Counted from the first letter of the stretch, positions 35,284-46,354 are shown. The stretch is DNA of 64,000 bases from Actinomycetospora soli (GCF_021026295.1 NZ_JAJNDA010000014.1:62001-126000); one strand, 5' to 3'. The notes: generated by a model from the sequence alone, not told the origin. Numbers and translations are program-made.

Positions 35284-35506
35284 CCCCTCGTCGCGGGTGA
35301 CCGGGCTGCGGTCACCGTGTCGGTGGCCGGGAGCGGTACCGCCGTCCCGGCGTGCATCGCGTCACACGCGCTGCGTCCAGAGGAGCATGCGCCCGCCCGC
35401 TCGGAGGGGTCAAGCGGCCGAGAGAGCGGGTCGTCCGGGCCGGGACGACTCGATTCCGGAGCAGCGCGTCACCACGAGAGCGGTTGCGCGACGACGAACG
35501 GCCGGG
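35284..35506. other. Gene-free spacer between convergent lipoprotein and sigma-factor genes
   Basis: The 310-bp gap 35246-35555 holds one hairpin at each end and nothing coding between them that I can support. I see no promoter, RNA gene or repeat in the middle part. Confidence 0.6.
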
Positions 35507-35528
35507 CCGGACCCCGTCGGGGGTCCGG
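35507..35528 (-). terminator. Strong hairpin after sigma-factor gene
   Basis: CCGGACCCC (35507-35515), loop GTCG, GGGGTCCGG (35520-35528): perfect 9-bp stem 28 bases beyond the sigma-factor stop codon on the minus strand. Confidence 0.75.
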
Positions 35529-35555
35529 CACCGGCCGTCGGTGTCGCGCTGGGTG

Positions 35556-36629
35556 TCAGCTCGCGGCGTAGGCCTTGAGCCGCCGGGCCCGGTCGCCCTC
35601 GCGCAGCTTGGACATGACCTCGCGCTCGATCTGGCGGACGCGCTCCCGGGAGAGCCCGAAGCGCTTGCCGATCTGGTCGAGCGTGCGGGGCTGGCCGTCG
35701 TCGAGGCCGTAGCGCAGCCGGATCACGTTCTGCTCGCGCTCGTCGAGCGTGGCGATGACCCGCCGCATGTCGTCGTGCAGGAGGCCGGAGATCACCGTGG
35801 ACTCGGCGTCGGTGGCCTCGGCGTCCTCGATGAAGTCCCCGAGCGGAGCCTCCTCCTCGGAGCCGACCGGCATGTCGAGGCTCACCGGGTCGCGGCTGTG
35901 GTCGAGCAGGTCGGCGACCTTCTCGACGGCCAGCCCGGACTCCTCGGCCAGCTCCTCGTTCGTGGCCTCACGCCCGAGGGTCTGGTGCAGGTCGCGCTTG
36001 ATGCGGGCCAGCTTGTTGACCTGCTCGACCAGGTGGACGGGCAGGCGGATCGTGCGGGCCTGATCGGCCATGCCGCGGGTGATGGCCTGGCGGATCCACC
36101 ACGTCGCGTAGGTCGAGAACTTGAAGCCCTTGGCGTAGTCGAACTTCTCCACGGCCCGGATCAGGCCGAGGTTGCCCTCCTGGATGAGGTCGAGGAGCGG
36201 CATCCCGCGGCCGGTGTAGCGCTTGGCCAGCGAGACCACGAGCCGCAGGTTCGCCTCGAGCAGGTGCGCGCGGGCCCGACGACCGTCGCGCGCGACCATC
36301 CGCAGGTCCTTGGCCCGCTCCGCGTCGATCTCGGCGCCCGCGACCTCGAGCAGGTGCGCGGCGAAGACGCCGGCCTCGATGCGCTTGGCCAGCTCCACCT
36401 CGTCGGCGGCCGTCAGCAGGGCGGTCTTTCCGATACCGTTGAGGTAGACACGGACGAGATCGGCGGCCGGGCTCTGGGCGTCCAGGTCGCTCTGGATCTC
36501 GGCCTCGGTCTGCAACGCGGTGGTCTCGGTGCTCTCGGAGGTCTCGGCGCCGTCGGGGGTCGACTCGGGCAGGACGGCCTCAGCAGGTACGTCGCTGCGA
36601 GACGTCCGCGGGGCGAGTGTCGCCGTCAT
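35556..36629 (-). CDS. sigB: RNA polymerase sigma factor SigB (primary-like, group 2)
   Basis: A 357-aa sigma-70 factor: region 1.2 [31 protein letters not shown], region 2 [43 protein letters not shown]... with [10 protein letters not shown], region 3 [19 protein letters not shown], region 4 [17 protein letters not shown] and [10 protein letters not shown]. The short N-terminus (no long region 1.1) and length match SigB rather than SigA/HrdB. ATG 36629 is preceded by AGGGAGGATTCC. In mycobacteria sigB adjoins ideR; here six kilobases separate them. Confidence 0.92.
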   Translation of the reverse strand: MTATLAPRTSRSDVPAEAVLPESTPDGAETSESTETTALQTEAEIQSDLDAQSPAADLVRVYLNGIGKTALLTAADEVELAKRIEAGVFAAHLLEVAGAEIDAERAKDLRMVARDGRRARAHLLEANLRLVVSLAKRYTGRGMPLLDLIQEGNLGLIRAVEKFDYAKGFKFSTYATWWIRQAITRGMADQARTIRLPVHLVEQVNKLARIKRDLHQTLGREATNEELAEESGLAVEKVADLLDHSRDPVSLDMPVGSEEEAPLGDFIEDAEATDAESTVISGLLHDDMRRVIATLDEREQNVIRLRYGLDDGQPRTLDQIGKRFGLSRERVRQIEREVMSKLREGDRARRLKAYAAS

Positions 36630-36794
36630 GGAATCCTCCCTGCGCGGCGTGGGTCTGGCGCGCCGCGTCACATGGTCGAACGCGCGGTGGCGCGCGATCG
36701 TTCCCGCGCACCCGGCTCGCGTCGGGATAGCCGCTTGTGACGGTGCTGACGCGTGCTTCCGGTCATTCCGGGACAACCGGTCGGGCGGGATCGG

Positions 36795-37229
36795 TCAGAC
36801 CTCGACCAGCACGGTGAAAGGTCCGTCGTTGACGGATGCCACCGCCATGTCCGCGCCGAACCTCCCGGTGGCCACCGTCGCGCCCCGCGCCCGCAGCGCG
36901 TCGACCACGGCCCCGACGACCCGCTCCGCCTCCTCGCCCGGCGCGGCCGCCGACCACGAGGGTCGCCGACCCCGGCGCGTCTCGCCGTAGAGCGTGAACT
37001 GACTCACCACGAGCAGTCCGGCGCCGGTGTCCGCGCAGCTCTGCTCGCCGTCGAGGATCCGCAGCTCGTGCAGCTTCCGGGCCATCGTCGTCACCGGCTC
37101 GTCCCCGCGGGCGGGGTCGTCGCGGTGCACCCCGAGCAGCACGAGCAGCCCGGGCCCGTCGAGGGCGCCGACCACCTCGCCGGCCACGGTGACCGAGGCC
37201 TCGGTCACCCGGGCGACGACGGCCCTCAC
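36795..37229 (-). CDS. dtd: D-aminoacyl-tRNA deacylase
   Basis: A 144-aa DTD-fold protein: [31 protein letters not shown], the catalytic SQFTLYG motif and the cross-subunit motif written [11 protein letters not shown] (canonical NxGPVT). Removes D-amino acids mischarged on tRNA. It overlaps the upstream methyltransferase gene by 4 bp (GTGA) on the minus strand. Confidence 0.93.
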   Translation of the reverse strand: MRAVVARVTEASVTVAGEVVGALDGPGLLVLLGVHRDDPARGDEPVTTMARKLHELRILDGEQSCADTGAGLLVVSQFTLYGETRRGRRPSWSAAAPGEEAERVVGAVVDALRARGATVATGRFGADMAVASVNDGPFTVLVEV

Positions 37230-38752
37230 ACCCCGTCCCGCGGCACCAGCAGGCCGTGCAGGAACAGGTCCCGGACGACGGGCAGGGCGGCCGCGGTGAG
37301 CTCCTCGGCGTCCCGGCCGTGGGCGACGGCGAGCAGCCCGAGCAGGTCGGCCAGGGGCAGGTGGCCCCGGCAGCCGGCGAGCAGGGACTCACCGAGCTCG
37401 TCGAGGTCGTGGCGCCACTGCGGGCCGTCGAGCCGCACGAGCGTGCCCCCGATCCGTCGCCAGCCCTCGTCGGACCCGGTGTAGCCGCGCTCCAGGGCCG
37501 TCGTGGGCGGGGCGACGAGCGGCTCGTCGCGCAGGTCGTGCGTGCGCAGCCACGCCACCCGGTCCAGCCACGCCTCGATCTCCGGCCCGAGCGGGTCGCC
37601 GATCGCCTGGCGCATGTCCTCGAACACCACCGTGCCCGGGACGTCGGGGCCGTCGGTCCGACGCACCGTGACGAACCCGAAGCCGATCCCCACCACGTCG
37701 TGCGCGGCGAAGAAGTCCAGCCACTCCGCGCTGCGCGCCCGGCCGGCGGGGGAGGCCGGGTCGACGCCGGCGTCGCGCAGCCACGTGCCGACGTGCAGCG
37801 CCGGGTCGGCCACGTCGCGCTGCACCACCCAGGCGTCCAGCCCGCCCGGCGCGGCCGCCGCGGTCGCGTCCTCGATCCAGCGCCGTGGCCGGGTCGTCCA
37901 GCCGGTGCCGGGCTCCGCGGCCTCCAGGTCGGCGCCGGTGATCAGCCAGGACGCGAGCAGCTGGCCGACCCCACCCGGCGTCAGGAAGCCCGGGAGCGTG
38001 GACACCAGGAGGGCGGAGGCGCCGTCGCCGCCGAGCCCGGAGTCGCGGTAGACGTGCTCGACCGCGGGCGGGCCGGGCACGAACGGCGGGTTGCAGACGA
38101 CCTGGTCGAACCGGCGGCCCTCGACCGGCTCCCACCAGGGGCCGGTGCGCACCTCGACGTCGACGCCGGAGATCGCGAACGTCGCGCGGGCGAGGGTGTT
38201 CGCGCGGTCGGAGACGTCGGTCGCGGTCAGGGAGCCCGCGTGGCCCGACGCGTGCAGGGTCTGCACGCCGCAGCCGGCGCCGAGGTCGAGCAGGGTGGCC
38301 ACCGGCCGCCGCACGGTCGCCCGGGCGAGCGACAGGGAGGCCGCCCCGGCGCCGAGCACGTGCTCGGTCGCCTTGCCGTCGCCGACGTCGAGGTCCGAGA
38401 TCACCCACCAGGAGCCGTGCTCGTCGGCGTGGGGGCGCAGATCCAGCCCGGCGGCGACCCCGTCCGGCGTCCGGCGGAGCAGCTCGGTGTCGACCAGCTC
38501 GTCCACGGCGACCGGGGCGACGGCCGCGGCGGCCTCGTCGTCCGTGACCGGCTCGCCGAGCAGGAACAGGCGCACCAGGGTACGGAAGGACCCGGCGTCG
38601 GGAAGGGAGCGGCGGGCGGGCTCCGGCTCGCCGCGGTCGAGGGCGGCCCCGGCCTCGGCGCCGAGCGCCTCCGCCACGCCCTCGACGGTGAAGCCGGCCG
38701 CGCGGAACACCGGGGCGAGCCGCGCGGCGACGGCGGGCAGTCGATCGATCAC
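37226..38752 (-). CDS. Class I SAM-dependent methyltransferase (HemK/PrmC-like, NPPF motif)
   Basis: A 508-aa protein. Residues 1-150 form an N-terminal helical/winged domain ([19 protein letters not shown]), then a Rossmann methyltransferase: [22 protein letters not shown] (SAM loop) and [14 protein letters not shown] (NPPF catalytic motif for N-methylation of Gln, Asn or adenine). The C-terminal 200 residues hold further helical segments ([27 protein letters not shown]). Methylated target not known; such long versions are typical of actinobacteria. Coupled to dtd. Confidence 0.87.
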   Translation of the reverse strand: MIDRLPAVAARLAPVFRAAGFTVEGVAEALGAEAGAALDRGEPEPARRSLPDAGSFRTLVRLFLLGEPVTDDEAAAAVAPVAVDELVDTELLRRTPDGVAAGLDLRPHADEHGSWWVISDLDVGDGKATEHVLGAGAASLSLARATVRRPVATLLDLGAGCGVQTLHASGHAGSLTATDVSDRANTLARATFAISGVDVEVRTGPWWEPVEGRRFDQVVCNPPFVPGPPAVEHVYRDSGLGGDGASALLVSTLPGFLTPGGVGQLLASWLITGADLEAAEPGTGWTTRPRRWIEDATAAAAPGGLDAWVVQRDVADPALHVGTWLRDAGVDPASPAGRARSAEWLDFFAAHDVVGIGFGFVTVRRTDGPDVPGTVVFEDMRQAIGDPLGPEIEAWLDRVAWLRTHDLRDEPLVAPPTTALERGYTGSDEGWRRIGGTLVRLDGPQWRHDLDELGESLLAGCRGHLPLADLLGLLAVAHGRDAEELTAAALPVVRDLFLHGLLVPRDGV

Positions 38753-38793
38753 GGCGGACAGTCTGGCGTCCGGATCGGTACACCGGCCGCGGC

Positions 38794-38804
38794 GTCACTG
38801 TGAC
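38794..38804. promoter_or_regulatory. GTCACTGTGAC palindrome upstream of acs
   Basis: An 11-bp perfect palindrome about 160 bp upstream of the acs start and just beyond the start of the divergent methyltransferase gene. The TGTGA/TCACA-like half-sites resemble CRP/GlxR sites, which regulate acs in several actinobacteria, but the spacing is shorter than the CRP consensus. Low-confidence regulatory candidate. Confidence 0.3.
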
Positions 38805-38964
38805 GGGTTGCACTCCGGCTCGACGGGGAACACGCCGTCCGGACGAAGGGGACCTTGGCACGTCGATCGTGGCAGGGTTGCCCCACCGGGTCGGCGTCGT
38901 GACGCTGCGCACAGGGTCATGCCCGCCCGGCCAGTGGATAGAGCGAGGAACCGGAGGCCAGCGG

Positions 38965-40905
<1,941 letters not shown>

Positions 40906-40914
40906 GTCTCCGCC

Positions 40915-40953
40915 GACAGGGGCCCGGTGCGACGTCCGCACCGGGCCCCTGTC
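40915..40953. terminator. Bidirectional terminator hairpin between acs and plsC-like gene
   Basis: A perfect 17-bp stem (GACAGGGGCCCGGTGCG, 40915-40931; complement 40937-40953) with loop ACGTC, ten bases after the acs stop codon and six bases before the stop of the convergent acyltransferase gene. Serves both genes. Confidence 0.85.
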
Positions 40954-40958
40954 GTCGT

Positions 40959-41882
40959 TCAGGAGGTGGGAGGCGCCTCGCCCCGCAGGGTCGCCAACTC
41001 CTCCGTGACCCGGGACATGATCCGGTCGGTCGCCTCGCGCAGGGCGCTGCCGCGCTTCTGCTTCCCGACGAGGTCGGCGAGGTCCACCGGCTCGCCGGCG
41101 AGGACGCGCAGGGTGGCGCGGGGGACGAGGGTCCCGGCCTTCGCCTGCGGCGGCAGCAGGTGGTTCGACCCCCACTGGCCGACCGGGACCACCGGGGCGC
41201 CGGTCTCCAGCGCCATGCGCGCGATCCCGGTGTGGGCCTTCTGCGGCCAGCCGTCGGACTCGTCGGGGAAGCCGCCCTCCGGGTAGACCACGACGCACTC
41301 GCCGCGGTTCACGGCGTCGACCGCCGCCCGGTAGGCCTCGATGCCCGAGGCCTTCCGGTCCACCGGGATGTGCCTGCCGCCGCGCAGCGGTGCGCCCACG
41401 ACCCGCATGCCCCACAGCTCCTTCATCGCGAGGAAGCGCGGGATGCGGCCCTGCGCCATGCAGTAGGCGACGAGCACGATCGGGTCCACGTGCGAGAGGT
41501 GGTTGACCGCGAGCAGCACGCCGCCCTGCGGCGGCACGTGGCGCCCGCCCCGGAAGTCCCACCGCGCGACGGCCATGAGCACCGGCCACAGCAGGTCGAT
41601 CGCGAAGCCGTACCAGAACCCGCGGTCGCGCCGCGCGTAGAGCACCCAGATCGCGAGCTTGCGCCACAGCCGCATCGGGCGTCCCGGCGGTCGCCGGTCG
41701 TGGCCCTGCGCGATGCGCCGCACCGTCGGGTGCGGGCGGGGCTGCTCGGCGTGCTGCGGGGCCTCCGGGGCGTTCCCGACGGCAGGTGCGGCCGCCGGTT
41801 CCGGCGGCGGGGCGGCCAGCGGGGACGGGCCCTCGTCGGGCAGGGGAGGCTGCGGCGCCTGGGAGGACATGCCCCGGATCAT
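40959..41882 (-). CDS. 1-acyl-sn-glycerol-3-phosphate acyltransferase family protein (PlsC-like)
   Basis: A 307-aa membrane-associated acyltransferase. Proline-rich N-terminus (about 5-70), hydrophobic span near 80-105 (FAIDLLWPVLMAVARW), HX4D motif NHLSHVD, VVGAPLRGGRHIPVDR, YPEGGFPDE and VVPVGQWGSN. Acylates lysophosphatidate in membrane-lipid synthesis. ATG 41882 follows GGAGGACAGGCC. Divergent from the cyclopropane synthase operon, so a lipid-related locus. Confidence 0.88.
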   Translation of the reverse strand: MIRGMSSQAPQPPLPDEGPSPLAAPPPEPAAAPAVGNAPEAPQHAEQPRPHPTVRRIAQGHDRRPPGRPMRLWRKLAIWVLYARRDRGFWYGFAIDLLWPVLMAVARWDFRGGRHVPPQGGVLLAVNHLSHVDPIVLVAYCMAQGRIPRFLAMKELWGMRVVGAPLRGGRHIPVDRKASGIEAYRAAVDAVNRGECVVVYPEGGFPDESDGWPQKAHTGIARMALETGAPVVPVGQWGSNHLLPPQAKAGTLVPRATLRVLAGEPVDLADLVGKQKRGSALREATDRIMSRVTEELATLRGEAPPTS

Positions 41883-41991
41883 GGCCTGTCCTCCGCCGTA
41901 CCCGCATGAGTAGTTCTCCGCGCCGCCCGAACCGGGCGGGCGTCCGGCGCGATGATCCTGCCGAGGTCGGACGAACGGTGTGGGAGGACGG

Positions 41992-43338
41992 ATGGCAGGC
42001 GCAGCAGCACGGGTGGTCCGCGCGGCGAGCAGGTTCGTGGACGGGGCGCTCCCCGTGCGCATCCGCGCGTGGGACGGCAGCGAGGCGGGGGCGAGCCGCG
42101 CGTCCGGTGCCCCCGTCGTCGTCCTGGCGCACCGCCGGGCCCTGCGGCGCCTGCTGTGGCAGCCGGGCGAGATGGGCCTGGCCCACGCGTACGTCTCGGG
42201 CGACCTCGACGTCGAGGGCGACCTGCAGGAGGGCCTCACCGCGATCTGGGGCCTCGTCCGCGACGGCGCGGTGCGGCCCCGCCGGCCCGGCGTCACCGAG
42301 CTCCCCGCCGTCCTCGCGGGGGCGGCGACGCTCGGGCTGCTCGGTCCGCGGCCCGCGGCGCCGCCCGAGGCGATCCGGCTCCCGCGGTTCGCGAAGCTGC
42401 ACTCCCAGCTGCGCGACCGGGCGGTGATCCACCACCACTACGACGCCGGCAACGACTTCTACGAGCTCATCCTCGACCGGAACATGGCGTACTCGTCGGG
42501 GTACTGGACCGACCTCGCCGCGCCGCTCACCGCGGAGAACCTCGTCGCCGCGCAGGACGCCAAGCTCGACATGATCTGCCGCAAGCTCGGGCTCGGTCCG
42601 GGCTCCACCCTGCTCGACGTGGGCTGCGGCTGGGGCTCCCTGCCCATCCACGCCGCGAAGCACTTCGGCGCCCACGTGCGGGGCGTGACCATCGCGACCG
42701 AGCAGCGCGACCACATCAACCAGCGGATCCGGGCCGAGGGCCTGGCCGACAAGGTGCAGGTCGACCTGATCGACTACCGCGACGTGCCCACCCAGATCGA
42801 GGAGTACGGCGCGTTCGACGCGGTCTCGAGCATCGAGATGGGCGAGCACGTCGGCGACGGGAACTACCCGACGTTCGCCTCGATCCTGTTCGGCGCGGTG
42901 CGCCCCGGTGGGCGCGCGCTCGTGCAGCAGATGTCCCGCCGTCCCGGCGACCACCCCGGCGGCGGGCCGTTCATCGAGACCTACGTGACCCCGGACATGG
43001 TGATGCGCCCCGTCGGGGACACGCTCACGCTGCTCCAGCGGGCCGGCCTCGAGGTGCGCGACGTCCACGTCATGCGGGAGCACTACGTGCCGACCTGCCG
43101 CGCCTGGATCGCCACGCTCGAGGCGAACTGGGACCGCGCGGTGGAGCTGGCGGGGGAGCGGGGCGCCCGGATGTGGCGGCTCTACCTCGTGGGCGCCGCG
43201 CTCGCGTTCGAGGAGAACCGGATGGGCGTCGACCAGATCCTGCTGGCCCGCCCGACGGCGACCGGACGCTCGGGGATGCCCGCGACGCGCGCCACGTTCG
43301 AACCGTCGGCGCAGAACGTGGGTACTCCCGCGTCATGA
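41992..43338 (+). CDS. Cyclopropane-fatty-acyl-phospholipid synthase family methyltransferase
   Basis: A 448-aa enzyme: N-terminal lipid-interaction domain (LLWQPGEMGLAHAYVSGDLDVEGDL), then HHHYDAGNDFYELILDRNMAYSSGYW, SAM motif LLDVGCGWGS, VTIATEQRD and SIEMGEHVG. Methylates the double bond of unsaturated phospholipid acyl chains to give cyclopropane or methyl-branched chains. ATG 41992 has GGGAGGA upstream. Overlaps the DUF1295 gene (ATGA). See also the FAD/DUF1365 pair at 48.1-50.1 kb. Confidence 0.92.
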   Translation: MAGAAARVVRAASRFVDGALPVRIRAWDGSEAGASRASGAPVVVLAHRRALRRLLWQPGEMGLAHAYVSGDLDVEGDLQEGLTAIWGLVRDGAVRPRRPGVTELPAVLAGAATLGLLGPRPAAPPEAIRLPRFAKLHSQLRDRAVIHHHYDAGNDFYELILDRNMAYSSGYWTDLAAPLTAENLVAAQDAKLDMICRKLGLGPGSTLLDVGCGWGSLPIHAAKHFGAHVRGVTIATEQRDHINQRIRAEGLADKVQVDLIDYRDVPTQIEEYGAFDAVSSIEMGEHVGDGNYPTFASILFGAVRPGGRALVQQMSRRPGDHPGGGPFIETYVTPDMVMRPVGDTLTLLQRAGLEVRDVHVMREHYVPTCRAWIATLEANWDRAVELAGERGARMWRLYLVGAALAFEENRMGVDQILLARPTATGRSGMPATRATFEPSAQNVGTPAS

Positions 43339-44159
43339 GCTTCGACTGGGCGGCCGCCGGCATCCTGCTGGCGGTCGCGGTCGGCGTCGTCGTCGTGACC
43401 TTCGCGGTGACGCTGCTGGTGGCACGCGCGGTGGGGAAGCACTCGGTCGTCGACGTGACGTGGGGGCTGGGGTTCGCCCTCGTCGCCGTGTCCGCGTACG
43501 TGACGTCGGGCCTGCTCGGGGTCGGGAACGACACGGTGCGGCTCGTGGCCCTGCTGCTGCCGGTGATCTGGGGCCTGCGGCTCGCGATCTACATCGGGTG
43601 GCGCAACCACGGGAAGGGCGAGGACCCGCGCTACACGGAGATGCTCGGGGAGGGGCACGCGCCGGGCGCGACGACGTGGACCGTCGTCCGCAAGGTCTAC
43701 CTCACCCAGGCCTGCGTGCAGCTCGTGGTCGTGCTGCCCGTGCTCGCGGCGATGGTGCGCGCCTCGACGGTCCCCGTGCTGCTGGTCCTCGGCGCGCTCG
43801 TCTGGCTCGTCGGGTTCTTCTTCGAGTCGGTCGGCGACGCCCAGCTCGCGCGGTTCAAGGCGAACCCGGAGAACCGGGGCCGCATCCTCGACTCGGGACT
43901 CTGGCGCTACACGCGGCACCCGAACTACTTCGGCGACTTCTGCGTCTGGTGGGGCATCTTCCTGGTGGCGGTCGGACACCCGGCGGGGCTCGTCACCGTC
44001 GTCGGGCCGCTGCTGATGAGCTATCTGCTCGTCAACGTGACCGGCAAGGAGCTGACGGAGAAGGGGATGTCCGACCGGCCCGGATACGCCGAGTACGTCG
44101 AGCGCACCAGCGGGTTCTTCCCGCTGCCGCCCGGTTCCGCCCCCGCCCGCGCGACCTGA
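43335..44159 (+). CDS. DUF1295 domain-containing membrane protein
   Basis: A 274-aa protein with about seven hydrophobic spans and the DUF1295/steroid-5-alpha-reductase-like signature: VDVTWGLGFALVAV, WRNHGKGEDPRYTEM, and SGLWRYTRHPNYFGDFCVWWGIFLV near residue 185-210, then GKELTEKGMSDRPGYAEYVERTS. Family members are commonly next to cyclopropane synthases and are thought to reduce or methylate lipid intermediates. Coupled to the upstream methyltransferase. Confidence 0.9.
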   Translation: MSFDWAAAGILLAVAVGVVVVTFAVTLLVARAVGKHSVVDVTWGLGFALVAVSAYVTSGLLGVGNDTVRLVALLLPVIWGLRLAIYIGWRNHGKGEDPRYTEMLGEGHAPGATTWTVVRKVYLTQACVQLVVVLPVLAAMVRASTVPVLLVLGALVWLVGFFFESVGDAQLARFKANPENRGRILDSGLWRYTRHPNYFGDFCVWWGIFLVAVGHPAGLVTVVGPLLMSYLLVNVTGKELTEKGMSDRPGYAEYVERTSGFFPLPPGSAPARAT

Positions 44160-44169
44160 GGAGTCACCC

Positions 44170-44369
44170 GTGACCTTGCTCCCCGACGCCCTCGTCGAGC
44201 TGCTGCGCCGCCCGGCGCCGTGCTCCATCGCCACGCTCATGACCGACGGTTCGCCGCAGACTCGCAGCGCTACCTCGGCCGGCCCTACCCGGTCTTCTCC
44301 GGCAACCCCGACGAGACGCGGGTGATCCTGCGGATCGCCGCGGACTCGATCCACGCGCCGATGGGCTGA
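44170..44369 (+). pseudogene. Decayed PPOX-class F420-dependent oxidoreductase (internal deletion, frameshift)
   Basis: 44170-44262 encodes a recognisable N-terminus (LLPDALVELLRRPAPCSIATLMTDGSPQ) and 44259-44369, in another frame, the C-terminus (DSQRYLGRPYPVFSG ... TRVILRIAADSIHAPMG). In intact F420-dependent PPOX proteins of about 130-140 aa, some 70 residues containing the flavin and substrate region separate these parts. Here they are fused out of frame, so the gene is dead. It follows the DUF1295 stop codon directly and precedes the 21-bp hairpin. Confidence 0.8.
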
Positions 44370-44384
44370 ACCCGGCCCCGGAAC

Positions 44385-44435
44385 GAGCGAAGGGCACCTC
44401 CGGTCGATCTACGTGACCGGAGGTGCCCTTCGCTC
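44385..44435. repeat. Perfect 21-bp hairpin with GAGCGAAGGGCACC core
   Basis: Arms 44385-44405 and 44415-44435 pair at all 21 positions around a 9-nt loop. The outer core GAGCGAAGGGCACC is shared with the repeat at 4654-4779. It separates the PPOX pseudogene from the convergent peroxiredoxin gene and may serve as a bidirectional terminator. Confidence 0.9.
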
Positions 44436-44446
44436 GGAACGACGGC

Positions 44447-44908
44447 TCAGTTCTCGCGGCGCTTGCGCAGCACGGCGAGCGCGGAGTCGGCGTGCTCGTC
44501 GAACTTCATCTCGCCGGTGATCACCTCGAGCACGGTGCGGTCGGTGTCGATCACGAAGGTCCTGCGCTTGATCGGCAGCACCGGCAGCCACGAGCGCTTC
44601 GCGTCGAACTGCTTCGCGACCTCGCCCTTCGGGTCCGAGAGCAGCGGGTAGTCGAACGAGTTCGCCTGCGAGAACGTGTGCTGCTTCTCCACCGAGTCGG
44701 CGCTGATCCCGACGCGCTGCGCCCCGACCTCGGCGAACTCCTGCGCGAGGTCCCGGAAGTGGCAGCTCTCCTGCGTGCAGCCGCCGGAGCTCGCGAGCGG
44801 GTAGAAGAACAGGACCACGGGCCCGTTCGTCAGCAGCTCCGACAGGGTGCGGGTGGCCCCGCTGTCGTCGGCGAGCGAGAAGTCGGGCGCGGTGTCTCCG
44901 GCCTTCAT
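44447..44908 (-). CDS. Thioredoxin-dependent peroxiredoxin, BCP/PrxQ type
   Basis: A 153-aa peroxiredoxin: MKAGDTAPDFSLADDSGATRTL, VVLFFYPLASSGGCTQESCHFRD with peroxidatic C44 and resolving C49 five residues apart (PrxQ arrangement), VGISADSVEKQHTFSQANSFDYPLLSD, and RRTFVIDTDRTVLEVI. Reduces hydroperoxides using thioredoxin in the cytoplasm. ATG 44908. Confidence 0.92.
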   Translation of the reverse strand: MKAGDTAPDFSLADDSGATRTLSELLTNGPVVLFFYPLASSGGCTQESCHFRDLAQEFAEVGAQRVGISADSVEKQHTFSQANSFDYPLLSDPKGEVAKQFDAKRSWLPVLPIKRRTFVIDTDRTVLEVITGEMKFDEHADSALAVLRKRREN

Positions 44909-44989
44909 GGGGGAGTGTCCTTTCGCGGACGGCAGGTGTCGGTCCGATCTTCGCGTGGGCGCCCGGCTCGGTTCGGCACGACGCACCTG

Positions 44990-45016
44990 TTGATAGTCGA
45001 TAGATAGAGCGCGATA
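44990..45016. promoter_or_regulatory. GATA-repeat stretch upstream of the DUF2975/XRE pair
   Basis: TTGATAGTCGATAGATAG (44990-45007) followed by CGATAC contains four GATA steps and is the most AT-rich promoter stretch nearby. It lies 9-35 bp upstream of the DUF2975 start. Repeated half-sites suit autoregulation by the small XRE protein of the pair. Confidence 0.4.
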
Positions 45017-45024
45017 CTCGACCG

Positions 45025-45504
45025 ATGTCGCTCGATCGTCGTGTGGTGGCCCTGCTCCGGGCGATGCTCGTCGCCCTGTTCGCGCTCCTGCTCGTGCTCC
45101 AGACGTTCTCGCTCCCGGGCGAGTTCGCCCATCTCGCGGCCGAGGAGCCGTCCGCGGCGCCGTGGCGGTGGCCCCTCACGGCGCTGGCGGTGTTCTGGGT
45201 GCTGTGCCTGCAGGTCGTCGTCGTGAGCACCTGGCGCCTGCTCGGGCTCGTCCGCGACGACCGGATCTTCCGCCCGGCCTCGCTCCCGTGGGTCGACGCG
45301 ATGATCGTCGCGGTCGCCGCCGGGTGGGTGGTGCTGCTCGGGGTGGGCGGCGTGGCGGTGTGGCGCGGCGACGACCCGGGCGACGCGCTCGCGTTCCTCG
45401 TGGTCCTGCTCCTCGGCGCGGTCGTCGGGCTGCTGCTGGTCGTCATGCGCGGGCTGCTGCGCGACGCGACCGTCCTGCGGGCCGACCTCGAGGCGGTCAT
45501 CTGA
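45025..45504 (+). CDS. DUF2975 membrane protein
   Basis: A 159-aa protein with four hydrophobic spans (about 10-28, 45-66, 95-118, 128-148), the DUF2975 pattern. FRPASLPWVDAMIVAVAAGW is the conserved loop-plus-TM3 region. Members occur in operons with a small XRE/YozG-type HTH gene, as here (TGATG junction at 45502-45506); function unknown. Confidence 0.82.
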   Translation: MSLDRRVVALLRAMLVALFALLLVLQTFSLPGEFAHLAAEEPSAAPWRWPLTALAVFWVLCLQVVVVSTWRLLGLVRDDRIFRPASLPWVDAMIVAVAAGWVVLLGVGGVAVWRGDDPGDALAFLVVLLLGAVVGLLLVVMRGLLRDATVLRADLEAVI

Positions 45505-45740
45505 TGGCGATCGTCGTGCGCATCGACGTGGAACTGGCCCGGCGCAAGATGAGCGTCGGGGAGTTCGCCGAGCGGGTCGGGCTCACGCCGGCGAACGTCG
45601 CGGTGCTCAAGAACGGCCGGGCGAAGGCGGTGCGGTTCTCGACGCTGGAGGCGATGTGCCGCGTCCTGGAGTGCCAGCCCGGCGACCTGCTGGAGTTCGT
45701 CGACGAGGAGTCGATCGCCGATCAGCCCGCGCGGCGGTAG
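45504..45740 (+). CDS. XRE/YozG-like helix-turn-helix regulator
   Basis: A 78-aa HTH_26-type protein: VVRIDVELARRKMSVGEFAERVGLTPANVAVLKNGRAKAVRFSTLEAMCRVLECQPGDLLEF. The ILKNGKAKAIRFSTL-like motif defines the YozG family that pairs with DUF2975 membrane proteins. It probably represses its own operon. The stop overlaps the convergent NrtR gene end by 19 bp. Confidence 0.9.
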   Translation: MAIVVRIDVELARRKMSVGEFAERVGLTPANVAVLKNGRAKAVRFSTLEAMCRVLECQPGDLLEFVDEESIADQPARR

Positions 45741-46354
45741 AGCCGCGCCGGCTTCCCGACGGTGCCCGTGCGGACCCCGCCGGTCGGTTCCAGGTCGGCG
45801 AGCACGTGGCGGCGGAAGGTGTCCTTCGGCAGCGGGGCGCCCAGCACGGCCTCGTGCAGCCCCTGCAGCTCGGCGAGCGTGAACGCGGCGCCGAGCAGCC
45901 CGGCCGGGTCGGGGTCGCGCCGGTACCGCGCCCGCACGTGCTCCGCCGCCGCGGCGACCATCGCGTCGTGGTCGAACGTCAGGCGCGGCCGGCGGTCGAC
46001 GGCGACCAGGCCGACGTCGTCGTCGAGCACGTCGCGCGGCACCAGGTCGACGTGGGCGATCGCGAGGACGCGCCCGCGGTCGTCCCGGTCGGGATCGTCG
46101 AACACGCGCAGCTGCTCGGGGGACCGGCCGGTGACGCCGATGTGCTCCCGCAGCGCCCGCAGGGCGGCCGCGGCCAGGGTCTCGTCGATCCGGACGAACG
46201 TGCCGGGCAAGGCGAGCTCGCCCGCGGCGTGGCCCGCGCGGCGGTGCACGGCGACCTGCAGGGCCCCGTCGACGACGGTCAGCAGGGCCACGTCCACGGC
46301 GACCGACGGGTGCGGGTAGTCCGCGAGGCTTCGTCCGGTCTCGTCGCGCCACAC
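45722..46354 (-). CDS. nrtR: NrtR-type Nudix-related transcriptional regulator
   Basis: A 210-aa protein with a Nudix-fold N-domain (VAVDVALLTVVDGALQVAVHRR, LPGTFVRIDETLAAAALRALREHIG) whose Nudix box has lost the REUxEExGU glutamates, so it binds but likely does not cleave. The C-terminal winged helix PLPKDTFRRHVLADLEPTG ... GKPARLYRR is the NrtR DNA-binding signature. Known NrtR proteins bind ADP-ribose and repress NAD-metabolism and ADP-ribosylglycohydrolase genes. Two operators lie between it and the divergent glycohydrolase gene. Confidence 0.88.
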   Translation of the reverse strand: MWRDETGRSLADYPHPSVAVDVALLTVVDGALQVAVHRRAGHAAGELALPGTFVRIDETLAAAALRALREHIGVTGRSPEQLRVFDDPDRDDRGRVLAIAHVDLVPRDVLDDDVGLVAVDRRPRLTFDHDAMVAAAAEHVRARYRRDPDPAGLLGAAFTLAELQGLHEAVLGAPLPKDTFRRHVLADLEPTGGVRTGTVGKPARLYRRAG

